Shown: positions 10,996-22,575, counted from the first letter of the stretch. The stretch is 64,000 nt of DNA from Auanema rhodensis (GCA_964057225.1 OZ059898.1:12983767-13047766), one strand, 5' to 3'. Notes: generated by a model from the sequence alone, not told the origin. Numbers and translations: made by a program.

Positions 10996-11473
10996 CTTCC
11001 TGGTTCGGTGTTGACTAGAATTTTGAGGATGAAAACGAGACTGGGTAGGTCAAACTAAGATTTCCCGCTATTAGTACAAGATAAAGAAAATTAATTGCCA
11101 ATTGTCAAACAGACTATATGTAATAGTATCAAAACAAATTTATTGTCAATTTGAAAACTTTCACAACAATGGGTAAAATGAGAGCATATATCATAGTCAC
11201 GGGAAACAGCTATAACGTTCAAAAATCATCCAGGGTATAGCTCAAGGCTTATGATATTTTGCAAATTTTTAAAGCTCCTGATCGAAACGTAACTCTGAAT
11301 GGAGATGCTAAACTTGGGATGAGACTTAAGCATTATGGCCGTAGAAAGTAATTTTCTGTATTACTTAAGATTGATAATCAGCTTCAGTAACAATAATAAA
11401 CAGGATTAGTATATTCATAGAGTCTCTCTACGATATGGATGTACATCATATGTAAGGAACTGTTCAGGATGCT
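10996..11473. other. Intergenic, possible unplaced small exon
   Basis: A plus-strand stretch at 11227-11351 is open and ends KLGMRLKHYGRRK-stop. A separate open stretch starts with ATG at 11169. The two are not joined by a credible intron, so no gene is called. Nothing else is seen. Confidence 0.3.
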
Positions 11474-13850
11474 TCACCAACACGTGCATGTATAAAGAAG
11501 GTAAGTGGTAAAAGTTATGCATACACTGAAATAAAAATAATTAAAGAAAAGAAATAAAAATAGTATTACAATTTTGCAATATTCTCTTAACCCGTGGAAA
11601 TCATAATGAAGATCAAATAAGTTTGCCGTAGAAAATGTGAGACCACAACGTTCGCAATCCAAACCATTTTTGTATCTAAGAAAGTCATGTACTTATAACT
11701 TGAATAGAAATCTTACTGATTTTCTTGACGGAAACCGTCTTCAATCAAAACACGCAGCTCAGCTTCTGTACATAACGGCTCATAGAAAAACTTCAATCTT
11801 TCAAATGATTCCATTGCATAAACGTGAGCAAGTAAAGGTATACAACATTCTTAAATTTAATGATTAGAAGAGAGAAAAAAAAATTCTCTACCATATTTAG
11901 TGATCAAACAATGGACAGATTCCATAAATTTGGGATTTACATCGGCACCAACCAACTGGGTAAAAGTTCTGAAGAATTCGCCTTGTCTCATATATGAACT
12001 CCATCCATGTACAAGAATAAACTAAAATAGATGTGGGTTTCCCAGACTAGAAAAATAGGGAAACTCACGAATCTAGCTTTGGTCATATCACCCCAGGCGA
12101 ATTTAGTTCTGGTAGCTTCAGCCATTCTAATATAACTTTGAGACATGACAAACTTAATAAGTTTAGTAATATAAAACCACTGATCCTAAAAATAAATAAA
12201 TAAATAAAAAATGAAAAGAAATAAGAGAGCAACCCTGAAATTCTTCCATTCTTCAGTAGTAATTTCAGGATCATTTGAAGTAACGTGTCGTTGAAGAATT
12301 CCAAATAAATCATTAAATGTCTTTTCAGCTTCTTCCATCTGTTCTCTGATTTTAGAACTTGTAATAATTTGTTTCTTTGGTGAGAGCAATTTTGGCTCTT
12401 TTGTCTTAGGATCGATGATATACTGATTGTTCAAAATAATAGTAGCTTCGCTAGATAGTCTAGTAGTCATTGTTCTGACCACTTCACTTGGATCAAACTC
12501 TTAAATAATTTTCATGCCTTATAAAGTAAAAACATAACACAAATTTAACCAACCATCTTTAAATATAATAGCTCCATATCCACGGAATGCACTAATAACT
12601 TCGTGAACTCGCTGTGGTATTGGCAAAGTATGGCACACAAAATCAGGTAAAGGATCTAAGTAAATAAGGTAAACAACTCAGAGTAAAAAGCCTACCATAT
12701 GCATTTACAGGGGCCTTCAAAAGAACGTGTTCAAGTAAAGTACCAAACATTTCGGCATCGCTCTTATTCTTAGCTGGGAAGAATGGATTGAGCTCTGAAA
12801 TCGTCGATGTCGTCGATATCACATATTTATATATACCTTGTGGTAAAAGGGATGTAATATCAAACTTATGAAAAAAAGGAGGCATCGGTACATTTACTAA
12901 AACATCATAGTTATGATTTAACAGTTATTCGAACGACTTACACATGCACAGAGTTGAACAGAGTGGTAATGGAGCTTCGTCAAGAATCATGCTTAAACTC
13001 GGTTCATTATTTTTAAAGCATTAAACATTTTTACGATAGTCTGCCTCCGTTTCGCACAATTCCAGATCTCCTGAAGTCTTCATCAGTCAAGTCCTCCTCC
13101 GTCAGATATTCAACAGCAAAGTTGGGAAGGTCGGTAATAATCGGCTCGAGTAAGAATGTTCGAATAGCTTCGGTCTCCAACTCTTTATAAACATGTTCAG
13201 GAATTGTTCCACGCCTGAAATATTTAACAATTAAGGTTGGACTATATATTTCATACATGGGATGGGGTGGTCGGAAAATTGCAGGAGCTTCGTTGACAGC
13301 CATCTGCGAGGAACCAGCTTGATCTGTTCTATTGCTGCAATTATTAAAATATCACAATTTCATAGGACTGTCTACCTTGCTGCTCGATTAGGTGTCCCCC
13401 TAGAGCGACCACCTCCACGAGAAGATCCTCTTCCACCTCTTCCTCTAGAAGGTGCTCGTCCTGCACTTCCTCTTGAACTACCTACTCCAGCATTAGAACC
13501 ACGCGGTCTGCCTCTCGGAGTCGATGGCTGATGTTTCCCAGGACTTGATTGCCCTTTAGTCGCACCACTTCTTTTTTTAGCAGCTATATTTGCTCGTACG
13601 GACTATAAAGAAAATAATTTTCAAATTAGGAAAGCGAGCATACATCTGTTCGCCCAGCTTTTTGAGGTTCATATGAATCATCACTTGTTCTATCTGATTG
13701 GGGACTGTCCGACTCCCTTGGGTCAACTTGCATCCTACAATTATTCAACACATTATCTACAGGAAATGAAAAAAACATTTCTGGCTCAGTTTCCATCTCA
13801 ACATCCGGTTGTTCGTATTCGTCAGCACTGCCAGCTGAAGTACTCGCCAT
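11474..13850 (-). CDS. Nuclear-type protein with RG-rich region and C2H2 finger
   Basis: Not identified. About 14 exons encode roughly 600 residues. The acidic, Ser-rich N-terminus (MASTSAGSADEYEQPDVEME) is followed by a basic Arg/Gly/Ser-rich region (RGRGGRGSSRGGGRSRG, near residues 100-150) typical of RNA- or chromatin-associated proteins. A long alpha-helical, non-repetitive middle follows (for example FVCHTLPIPQRVHEVISAFR and EEAEKTFNDLFGILQRHV). Near the C-terminus a zinc finger reads LDCERCGLTFSTANLFDLHY then DFH, with C-x2-C and H-x3-H spacing. The finger resembles that of the mRNA 3'-end factor Pcf11 (C-x2-C-x-x-RF, then LDWH), but no CID domain is present, so I do not assign it. All joins are in frame at consensus sites; the last exon (to 11474) is the least certain. 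Confidence 0.72.
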
Positions 13851-14769
13851 AACAAAAACTCAAATTCTGTAATTAGTAATTAACATGAAACAGGCTTTTC
13901 CGATACTATGCAATGATACAAGAAAAAAATAAAATCTATCAAGCCATAGCAGAATATGCTTTATGCTTCAAAAAAAGAAGAATAACAAAAAACTCATTAA
14001 CAGATATCAATTAAACGCATTGAAAATAACAGAAAGACAAAAAAAAACAATTAAAATATGGATGCGTTTCTTGGACCGTAACTACAAAACTTTGTATCCA
14101 CGCCTTTAAACTTATTGATTGTGAAATATTTCTCGAGTTCACTAAAATACAACCCTTTACTTTAGAACTTAATAAGTTTGATATAATTTATACGCAACCA
14201 GACTTCAAATTTATAAATTTGCAATTGTTAGATAGATTATTTTATGAAAAAAAGTAAAAGTGTGAACCTTCAGTTGATATATCTCGAAATCTACTACAAG
14301 TTCAACTTATAATAGCTTGGAAGCTTTGTCTTCCCAGAAAACAGATAAAAGGGTAACTGAAACCTGAACGCTTATAAAAATAAAAATGAAGTAATTTAAC
14401 TTACAAATTCAAAAAAAAATAGGAATAGAGTATGCGTACATTATATGCATAATAAAGCAAAACAACTGATCAGTATTTGGGTTCTGTGAGGTGTTCCAAT
14501 ATGGCGGAAACTCCTATAACTCGTTTTTTTATATAAATATAGTAACATAAACCTACAACATTTTTCTTCTCAAAAAATTGTAAAAATAATTCAGTTACAA
14601 TAAATTCTTCGAAGAAAAAGGTATATGTTAATGTATGTTCTAGTTTAGATATTTGTACCTGTAATTTTGGTTAAAAATTTAAATTATAAGAAATTGGTAA
14701 CGTACATCAGATCATTTTCAATTTAACAACTTATCGAAGATTATATTAGTCAAGAGGAATAAGGAAATT
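13851..14769. other. Intergenic
   Basis: AT-rich, no open frame of note. It separates two minus-strand genes and presumably holds the promoter of the 13850 gene. Confidence 0.5.
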
Positions 14770-16243
14770 TTATTCTTCTACGTCCTCTCCCTGAAATTGA
14801 GAAAGGTATAGAAGATTATTAGATCAAAAAAGAATTATATCAGCACAGTGTATACAACCGCATCACAGTTATTAAGATTGTTAAATAAGGTCCACATAAG
14901 TAAATAAGTATAATTTATCACTAACATTTTCAATACCATCAAAGCATTTTCGCAAATAAAGATCCCAATCTGGCTCACGCCAGCATGGCTCGTTTTCAGC
15001 AATGTTGAAGGTAACTTTTTCAGACATCTCAATTAAATTATTAATTACTATTCATACCATATTACTTACCCCAATATTCATATTAAGAGGATGGACGATA
15101 TATGTCAGACATTCAGGTTTATTGGCAGGCATAGGTAAAGGGTACATCCTTCTTGGGTCAATTTCATACATGCTCTCGTCTCTTTTCATCGCCTCTTTCC
15201 ACTCGTATAAAAAAATATAGTCTAGCGCATGTCTTCGATCTTGTCCAATACCATCAACATGCAGTGGCAACAAATCTCCGATTTTATACCTGGCACTCAT
15301 TCTAGGTTCATATTGTTTTATAGCAAGAGCCTGGGCCAAAGCTTTTTTAGTTTTGAAATCTGGAATTTTTTTTCTAACTGCTTTTGAAGTCTCTGCGTGT
15401 AGAAAATTGTTTTCAACATTGTCTTCATCCTTGTTAACTTCGTCTTCATCCTTTTCAACTTTGTCCTTATCTTCTTTAACCTTGTTCTTATCATTTTTCA
15501 CTTCGTCCTCATCGTTCGTCATTTGGGCTTCATCATTTTTCACGTCCACCTCCCTTTCTTCTACTTCGGCTTCATCATTTTTCACTTCCTCCTCCGTTTC
15601 TTCCACTTCGTCTTCGGTATAGTTCTCACTTTCTGAATCGTTATCTTGTGACTCATTTTCTTCTTCTATATATTCATCGCCGCTATCATCGATATCGTTG
15701 TCATCTTCACTATGAATATTTTCCGAATAGCTATCTTCAGTATCGTAATTTGGTCGCATTTCATGGTCCCTATTGCGATAACTTCGCAGCCTTGCATTCC
15801 TCGATCTAGTAGATATACTTCTTGCAGTTTGGTTAGAGTTTCTTGTATTTCTAGAACTTCTAGATTCTCTACCTCGAATTGAAGCAGTACTTTGTCTATT
15901 AATTCTATTAAGATAGTTATAAAAGCTATCTGAAGAAATAGATGTTTCCCCACCAGGAGCAAGAACACTTCTATTTGTCGGCCTCAAGAATACATATTAA
16001 TTTCATATCGGAATTAATTTGTACCTTACTCCTCTACCACGACCACTTGTGAACTGAATGCCTGGATTATCACCAGGTAACGTATAAATTTCTATTTAGA
16101 AGAAGATTAATGTTAATAACATAATTAACAATACCGGTGTTGTTAAGGTACGAAAACCTTGAAATTGTTTCAAACGTTGCAGGAGTTATGAAAGGATTAG
16201 CGGTATAACTTGAAAGATTTGAAGGCGGTTTTCTTCGAGACAT
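14770..16243 (-). CDS. Acidic-repeat protein, function unknown
   Basis: Five or so exons encode about 400 residues. It starts MSRRKPPSNLSSYTANPFIT, followed by an exon with a GRGRG motif and then a very long exon (about 15070-15983). That exon contains, in order, an Arg/Ser-rich stretch (RNTRNSNQTARSISTRSRNA), an acidic stretch, and a 7-residue periodic Glu/Asp/Lys/Val repeat (around 15400-15600: V-K-N-D-E-A-x, V-K-E-D-K-D-K, V-E-K-D-E-D-E and so on). It ends with an ordered-looking region (LLPLHVDGIGQDRRHALDYI, LYEWKEAMKRDESMYEIDPR, ECLTYIVHPLNMNIG). The C-terminus is EPCWREPDWDLYLRKCFDGI then GEDVEE-stop. The conserved-looking end suggests a real domain, perhaps in a chromatin or transcription protein. 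I do not recognise it. Confidence 0.72.
15400..15620 (-). repeat. Coding tandem repeat, acidic heptads
   Basis: A degenerate 21-base (7-codon) periodicity inside the 14770-16243 gene gives repeated Val followed by Glu/Lys/Asn/Asp-rich sextets. It looks like a KEKE-type or coiled-coil spacer and is likely to vary in length between individuals. Confidence 0.7.
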
Positions 16244-16565
16244 AATTCCTGAAAAAAAATGAGTGAAAGATACGAAAATTGTACTGTCTAAGATAATTGA
16301 AGAATTCAAATAAAATGAGATAAATCAAACTCTACACTATTATATATTGATAAGATACACTTTTTTTAAACTCTTGCAAAACTCTTGTATGATCTCCCAC
16401 TTATTTCATTTCTAAGAAAAGTTCAATTTTAGAAGTCAAATTTTGCGCAAAGCCCGCCTCTAGAAGGAAAAGGATAGTCACGCTAATTTACGTATTGCAA
16501 AATTTTAAATACGTCCGCGTACTAATAAGCTTATAATAGTTCGTTTCAACTAGATAAGTTGAAAA
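16244..16565. promoter_or_regulatory. Divergent promoter region
   Basis: About 320 bases lie between the start codons of the minus-strand acidic-repeat gene and the plus-strand GET4 gene, which are divergent and probably share a promoter. No specific element is identified. Confidence 0.4.
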
Positions 16566-18060
16566 ATGGTTAGTCTCTTTTCCTGTTTATCAATAGTTTA
16601 CATATCTATCTTTAGACAAGCAAATTAGAAGAAAAGCTTGAGAACTGCATTTCTCGTAAGGAGTATTATGAAGCTCATCAAATTTATCGTACCTTGTATT
16701 ACCGAATGCTTTCATCGAAAAAGTATACTCCTCTTTTGAATTTATTATTCGACGGATCTTGTAAATTAATGACTGGTTAGTTCTCACTAACGTTTTCAAA
16801 AAAAATATACATCTTTAAAACTTCAGTAAATGAGTACCAAAGCGCCGCAGATTTATCTGATTTATTCATTGATGTTTTATCCAAATCTAACACTGCTCCT
16901 TCGGAAATAGTGTTCACTAGATTGGAAAAGGTTCGTACCCGCTTGCATTCCCTAAATGAAGTAGTTTTCAGTTATTGGAGCTTCACCTACAAGCCGAAAA
17001 ATCTGCTCCTCAAACAGAGAGTGATACCAAACGTTTTTGTCAAGGGCGCGACAAATTTATTAGTGATGCTTTGAGATGGTACGCATACTTTTTTATTACC
17101 TAATAATAATTTATATTTTAGGTCCCAACTTCATGCAGTTAAGCCAAGAGAAAAAAAGAATGGATTATCAATTCTTCACCAAAAAATCGGCCAATTATTA
17201 TGGAAATATGATGATTGCGAAGCTGCCCGAGTTCATTTACTGGTTTCGGAGAACACTGAAGTAAATTATAAAAACATTAAAAAAATTAAATACTTGTTCA
17301 GCTTTTTGCTGATTTCCTAATTAAAATTCACGAAAAATATGGAGCACCTGAGGAACACGACCTTTTCGTTGCATTGGCAGTATTACAGGTATTTTTCGGT
17401 CTCGAAACGTAAAATTTCATAATATGTCTAGTTATTATGTTTACGACGTGCCAAAACAGCTTGGAATGTTTTCTCATTTTATACGAAAAATCACCCTGTA
17501 GGTTATGGTGAATTACCATGCAGTTATCCATTAATTAACTTCCTATGGCTTCTACTGCTTGCAGTTCCAAAGAGAAAGGTATTTTTGTAGAATACAAACT
17601 GTAATTAACTGTATTGTTACAGTCAATGACGTTCTGCGATTTGGTTCTAAAATATGAGCCATCTTTGAATCGTGACTCAGCCTACAGACCTCTGATTGAT
17701 AAGATTGGACAAGTCTTTTTCAATGTACCATCTCCATCAGGGGGAGGATTACTCGGAAATATGTTGAAAGGTTTGATTAGTTTTAGTGTTCTACTGAAAC
17801 GATAACTTTATTTCTGTAGGACTTCTTGGTGGCGATAAAAAAAGTGAAGAAGAATCCTTCACTTCTTCCGATGTTGAATTTGAACCAAACGATGTTGCTA
17901 TGGATGTTGGTTTATTTTTATTTTCCTCTCAAAATATTACACACTTCAGGGAGAAGAGGATGGATATACCACTGCTGATGAAGAAGAAAATCAAAATCCG
18001 CAGCCTTCGTCTTCTAAACCTTCTGCTCATGTCGTAGACCAAATGGACGATTTAGACTGA
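16566..18060 (+). CDS. GET4/TRC35 homologue (tail-anchored protein targeting)
   Basis: GET4 bridges the BAG6/GET5 complex to GET3 in the cytosolic pathway that delivers tail-anchored proteins to the ER. The protein is an alpha-solenoid. Exon 1 appears to be the start codon alone (ATG then gttagt); the next exon begins TSKLEEKLENCISRKEYYEA. Family-typical stretches follow: EYYEAHQIYRTLYYR, YQSAADLSDLFIDVL, KFISDALRWS, DDCEAARVHLLVSEN, EEHDLFVALAVLQ, and the central hydrophobic YPLINFLWLLLLAV. The end is an acidic tail (VVDQMDDLD-stop). Frame is kept over all joins. A 185-base gap separates it from the peroxiredoxin gene on the same strand. Caenorhabditis orthologue: cee-1. Confidence 0.93.
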
Positions 18061-18245
18061 TTTGTATATTTGTTTATATATCTCCATTTTCCTCTTTTCA
18101 TGTTCATTTTTCATCAGATGACAGCGAAAGTTCTTTTTTATATGAAAAAATGATTATAACTAACTTTGGATGTTTTTGAGTTTATGCTCTTTATTTGCCG
18201 GTTCTGGATATAGTTTTGGTATTAAATTGATTTATAGAAACTAAA

Positions 18246-19152
18246 ATGAAATTAGGTGATGCTTTTCCCGATTTTAAGGCCACTACAAACCGTGGAGAAA
18301 TTCCAAGTTTCTACGAACTTAAGGGAAAAAAGTATATCTTATGAGGTTACAATAACATGAATTTAAGTTATATATTCTAGTTGGGCTATCATCTTCTCCC
18401 ATCCCGCTGATTTCACTCCTGTATGCACAACTGAATTAGCTAGAGCAGCTCAATTGAGTTCAGAATTTGAAAAAAGAAGTGTCATGATGTTAGCAATTAG
18501 TTGCGATTCTGCTCAAATGCATCGTGACTGGATTAAAGACATCGTTTCCTATGCGAATGACCCTAGTGTTCAAGGTACTCTATTCTACTTCCGTTGCTTT
18601 ACCAATAATGAAATTTAGAGGATAAATTCCCATTCGAAATAATTGCTGACGAAGAGAGAGAACTGGCTACTCAGCTGGAGATGTTGGATCCTAATGAGCT
18701 GAATAAAGACGGTATTCCTCTTACTGCTCGAGCTGTCTTCATCGTTGGCCCTGAGAATGATCTAAGAGCTTCTATTCTCTACCCAGCAACAACCGGAAGA
18801 AACTTCGAGTAAGGATGAGCAGTAAGAATATATTAGTTTTCGCTTTTAGTGAAATCCTGAGACTCGTGGACTCGCTCCAATTAACTCAACGCCATCCAGT
18901 ACTACATTAGTTATTCAACTCATAGCTAACTTCAACGTTTTCAGATTGCGACACCTGAAAACTGGAAAAATGGAGGTGACTGCGTTGCCCAGCCCAGCCT
19001 TACCGATGAAAAGGTTCAATAAATTTTCAGAAAATCATAATATTTTACTTGTCCAGGTGAAAGATATCTTCGGGAAAGATAATGTGAAATTTATCGAATT
19101 GCCCAGTGGAAAGCACTACTTGCGCACTGTTCCCCAACCTCAGGGGCAGTAA
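18246..19152 (+). CDS. 1-Cys peroxiredoxin (PRDX6 type)
   Basis: Reduces hydrogen peroxide and lipid peroxides with one peroxidatic Cys. Starts [20 protein letters not shown]; the catalytic motif is [12 protein letters not shown], with the Cys at about residue 46. The family-specific C-terminal half is complete: [40 protein letters not shown], then [16 protein letters not shown] at the end. Length is about 230 residues, as usual. Human PRDX6 has a GDSWG motif whose Ser is needed for phospholipase A2 activity; here the same place reads GKNWA, so that Ser is missing and only the peroxidase role is expected. The gene follows GET4 by 185 bases on the same strand and may be the second gene of an operon. 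Confidence 0.95.
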
Positions 19153-21476
19153 ATCTTTAAACCGCATTCTACCAAAACCGGTATCTTTCTAGCACAATAT
19201 TGTACTGGATTTGTTTTTGTTATTTTGTTTAAGATTTTATTTGAAGAAAATGCTATTTTCTATAATAAATTTCAATTTGTTTAAATGGTGTTCATTTTCC
19301 CAAGAGATTGGTCCGCTGAAAGTTACATGCACTAAAAATTGGAATCACATAGTCTCTTCCTTGCCTTGTCCCAACTTGTGGGTCTTCCATGTTCTTGAAA
19401 ATTGGATTTTGCTTCAAAACACTACAATCAACCACTCGTTTCGTCTGTGCACGTGTAAATGATATATATTTTTCCTTTTGCCGCTGTATTCAAAGTTCTA
19501 CGCAAGCAGTGTGAGAGGCAAAAAGTTTTTTTTATCCCGATGTGTTTTCTTGTTTCCAGAATTTCGTGAAAGCATGATAAATTATTGATGAAATATGAAG
19601 TTTGATTGTTTGCGAGAAGTATTTGTCGCTTCCATGAACCTCTAAGATTCTTCGTTTTGCTGTTGTTTTCCATAAGAACTTAGTTTTTTGGCAAAGCGTT
19701 TAAACAAGAGAAGCCTAATACCGCTCATAGTATAATCTGAATGTCAGAAATGAAAAAAAAGGAAAGAAATGATAGCAGGAAATAGGGAGAATGAAAACGA
19801 ATAAAGAGATAGAGAGAGATATTGGAGGACGGATGAAGTAGGTCTTGGAGACAAGAACTTCAAACAGAACAAATGTCATATATTCACATGTTAAGCTAAT
19901 CGTCATCATGTTGATACGTCTCTCTTATAGGTTTTATGAGTTGTTTTCAAAAGCCTGAAGCTCGTCATGCTGAAAGCTACTTCCTTTTGAAGTAGGTCCT
20001 TCTCAAAATCCATACATTCGAAAAACATATAACTATACTATATCTAGAGAGATATAAAATTAAAAGTTTCTTTTTTAACATATATATTTTCAATATTTTC
20101 ATATTTTAAGCTAACATTTTTCTGCTGTGAAGTCATAAATCTCACGGGATTCAACAATTCTTAGGTTTCGTCTAAAGTCGCTCCTCGTCAAAACCAGTCA
20201 TTCTTGAAGACTTTGTCAATACATGAGACGAGCATAAGTCTCCTTTGATTTAAAAAAATTAGTTTTCTCTCATGCAAATCATTCTTTTCTTCCAATCGTC
20301 TCTTTTTGCTTTGCCGCCCTATTTTTCTATTTCTCCCTCCCTTTCTACCTCTCTCACACGTTCTTGGACTATCATCAGAATTAGTCTCATCATTGGCCTA
20401 GTTTATTTTTTATTTTTGCTTTCACCTACCCCCTAAGGCATATGATTAATGATGACTATTTATGGGTCTTCCTTCATGCCAACTAGCTGAAAAGAAGAAA
20501 AAGAATATACATTCATGATATTCTATATTCTCTTTATCTTTTTCTTCTTCATTAATAGAAAAACAGCGACGTTTTGTTATGAAGAACAAATTATTTCTGG
20601 TAACAAAACTAATACTCTGCTATGAAAATATCAAGAATAGCTTCTCTTTCAAGATATCCTTGTCGTGTCCTGAAGAAGCAACAGCTGAATTAAGCTTTAA
20701 GTTTAACATTCATAGCCTTCTTTCAATTTAACTCTAATTTACATGCATATACTAAAAGTATAGTTGTTGAATGATTTAACACAAAAGGTTTTGGGCTTTA
20801 ATTCCTGAACATTGGTGTATCGTGGTCAGACTTCATTGATAATGCTTAATGCTTCATCCTAATTTCCGCTTAGTTTTCAAAATAAAATTTTTGCTTCGTT
20901 TCCGTTCTATGTATCTTTCCTTATTTTCGTGCGAGCTTTATGATATATGTCAGCAATTTCTCAAATTCTCATCATACTCACATATACAACTCAAGTTCAT
21001 CAGCAGCTGTATATCGGTTTCAACTAAAAATTTTCTTTACTTCTGTTATTTGGTGTCCAACTTTTCTTTTTTTCTTCAATTTTCTACATCGTTGGTTTCT
21101 CTGAAGTTCATATGAGCTCTTCTGGTGGACCTACATATATATATATATATATATGTACATAGAGTGTATGAGATGTGAGACTAAAACTGAGAACGAAGAA
21201 AGAACTTGAAGTAACTTCCTGATTTTTTTCAAAAATCTAAAAACTCCAATTACATCTCAAACTTTCTTCTTTTTTTTTTAAAAAATATATTTTTAATATC
21301 CCTTTAATAATATACTTATCCAGATTAAATATCTTTTCTCTAATTTCTGATATATTTGTACAATTTGAAGGCTTTCAGTAGATACATACATAGCTGTCTG
21401 CAGATATTTCTCTTTCTATCTCTTTTTCTCTCTTTTCTCTCTTTCTCACAATGTTTTCATTTCCTTTAATTTCCAG
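19153..21476. other. Intergenic, no gene seen
   Basis: About 2.3 kb of AT- and TC-rich sequence. Open stretches up to about 88 codons (for example 20849-21115) are hydrophobic and T-rich and look like chance. A TA repeat lies at about 21131-21154. Confidence 0.5.
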
Positions 21477-21724
21477 ATGAAAATATTTATAATTGTTCTT
21501 TTAACTTTGGTCGATATGGTTATGGGCTACTTTTTCTTTGGAGCACATTCTGAGCTATATCGAGGCTTACAACACAAGTATGTCTTATCTTGTAACCAGC
21601 AGTAAATGCTTTTTATCAAACCTAAAGTTGAACTTACTAACTTGTTTTTTTCAGTGTTGCACCCTATCAAGTCAATGTTAACGATGAATCATATAGAATT
21701 CTTAATAATTCTGGAGCTCGATGA
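21477..21724 (+). CDS. Short secreted or membrane peptide
   Basis: Two exons (21477-21577, 21655-21724) encode 56 residues. The start codon directly follows tttccag, so the transcript is probably trans-spliced right at the ATG. The first 17 or so residues (MKIFIIVLLTLVDMVMG) form a signal peptide or membrane anchor. The rest, such as SELYRGLQHNVAPYQVNVND, has no Cys and no dibasic sites. A consensus AATAAA lies 41 bases after the stop. Not a recognised family; it could be a small secreted peptide or a single-span membrane subunit. Confidence 0.65.
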
Positions 21725-21764
21725 CGTCAATATTCAAATACTTGTAACAAACATAGATGTTTTT

Positions 21765-21779
21765 AATAAAAAGTTTATT
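21765..21779. promoter_or_regulatory. Back-to-back poly(A) signals of convergent genes
   Basis: AATAAA on the plus strand at 21765-21770 and AATAAA on the minus strand at 21774-21779 are separated by three bases. They serve the convergent genes ending at 21724 (+) and 21850 (-), so the two 3' UTRs would overlap slightly. Confidence 0.55.
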
Positions 21780-21849
21780 TTATAATTTTGTTTGTAAAAT
21801 AATGAAAAGGGGAATGAATATAAGGTAAGACAATCAAGATATTTTTCTT

Positions 21850-22575
21850 CTACCCCATAGATCCATGATCTGTATAATACATGGTTTTGTTACAAGAACA
21901 AGCATAAATATATTTGACTTCTTCAGGACAGAAAGACATTTCGAATACTTTGATACCTGTAGAACTTTTGTGAATTGTGTTCGAATCTTCAAGTTGAAAG
22001 AATGGAGCAGTATTTCGACTTACGGTGCTCCACTAAAAAATTTTTTATGTTTTACAACAAAATTATCTTACATACCGAAATCTTCCTTCCTGGATATGCT
22101 TCGAAAGAGTGATGATAAAATCCAATATTTTTTTCAACATAACCAGTTGTGTTTGCACGAATATTACTAGGTGAGAATGAAACCTACAATGTATTAATGT
22201 TTTATGAAATTAAAACATATTTTTAAAATTAATTTAATAATAATAATGAATATTAATGTAATATACTTACAATTCCATTGTTATATTTCAGTTCAATCTT
22301 TAACTTTTCATTGACAGCATACTTTAAAGTATATCTAAAATAGAATTTTTAAAAGTGAAGATCATTTTGAACTTCGAAAATACTTTAAACTTCTTGATTT
22401 ACTGTAATTGCCAATGATATAAAAGAACATACAGTCTGATCTTACTCTTGTTGGTATAAGCTGAAAATTTCAGTTCTCAATCAATCGTTAATTGTCTTTT
22501 TTTACTTACAGGAACTCTACATGGTTGCACATATTGTGGAAGAAATAAGAGAAGAATAGTAATTAGTAAATTCAT
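21850..22575 (-). CDS. Small secreted protein, unknown
   Basis: Four or five exons encode about 165 residues. It starts MNLLITILLLFLPQYVQPCR, a clear signal peptide. Following segments are RVRSDCMFFYIIGNYSKSRS, YTLKYAVNEKLKIELKYNNG, SPSNIRANTTGYVEKNIGFY and a final exon with EMSFCPEEVKYIYACSCNKT. There are six Cys in all and two Asn-x-Thr/Ser sites. A ctgcag acceptor lies just before the start codon. Splice sites are consensus (gtaagt or gtatgt donors) and phases agree. No family recognised. Confidence 0.65.

Noticed and set aside
15353-15622. Plus-strand Ser/Thr/Phe-rich frame
   Set aside because: Antisense shadow of the acidic repeat in the 14770-16243 gene.
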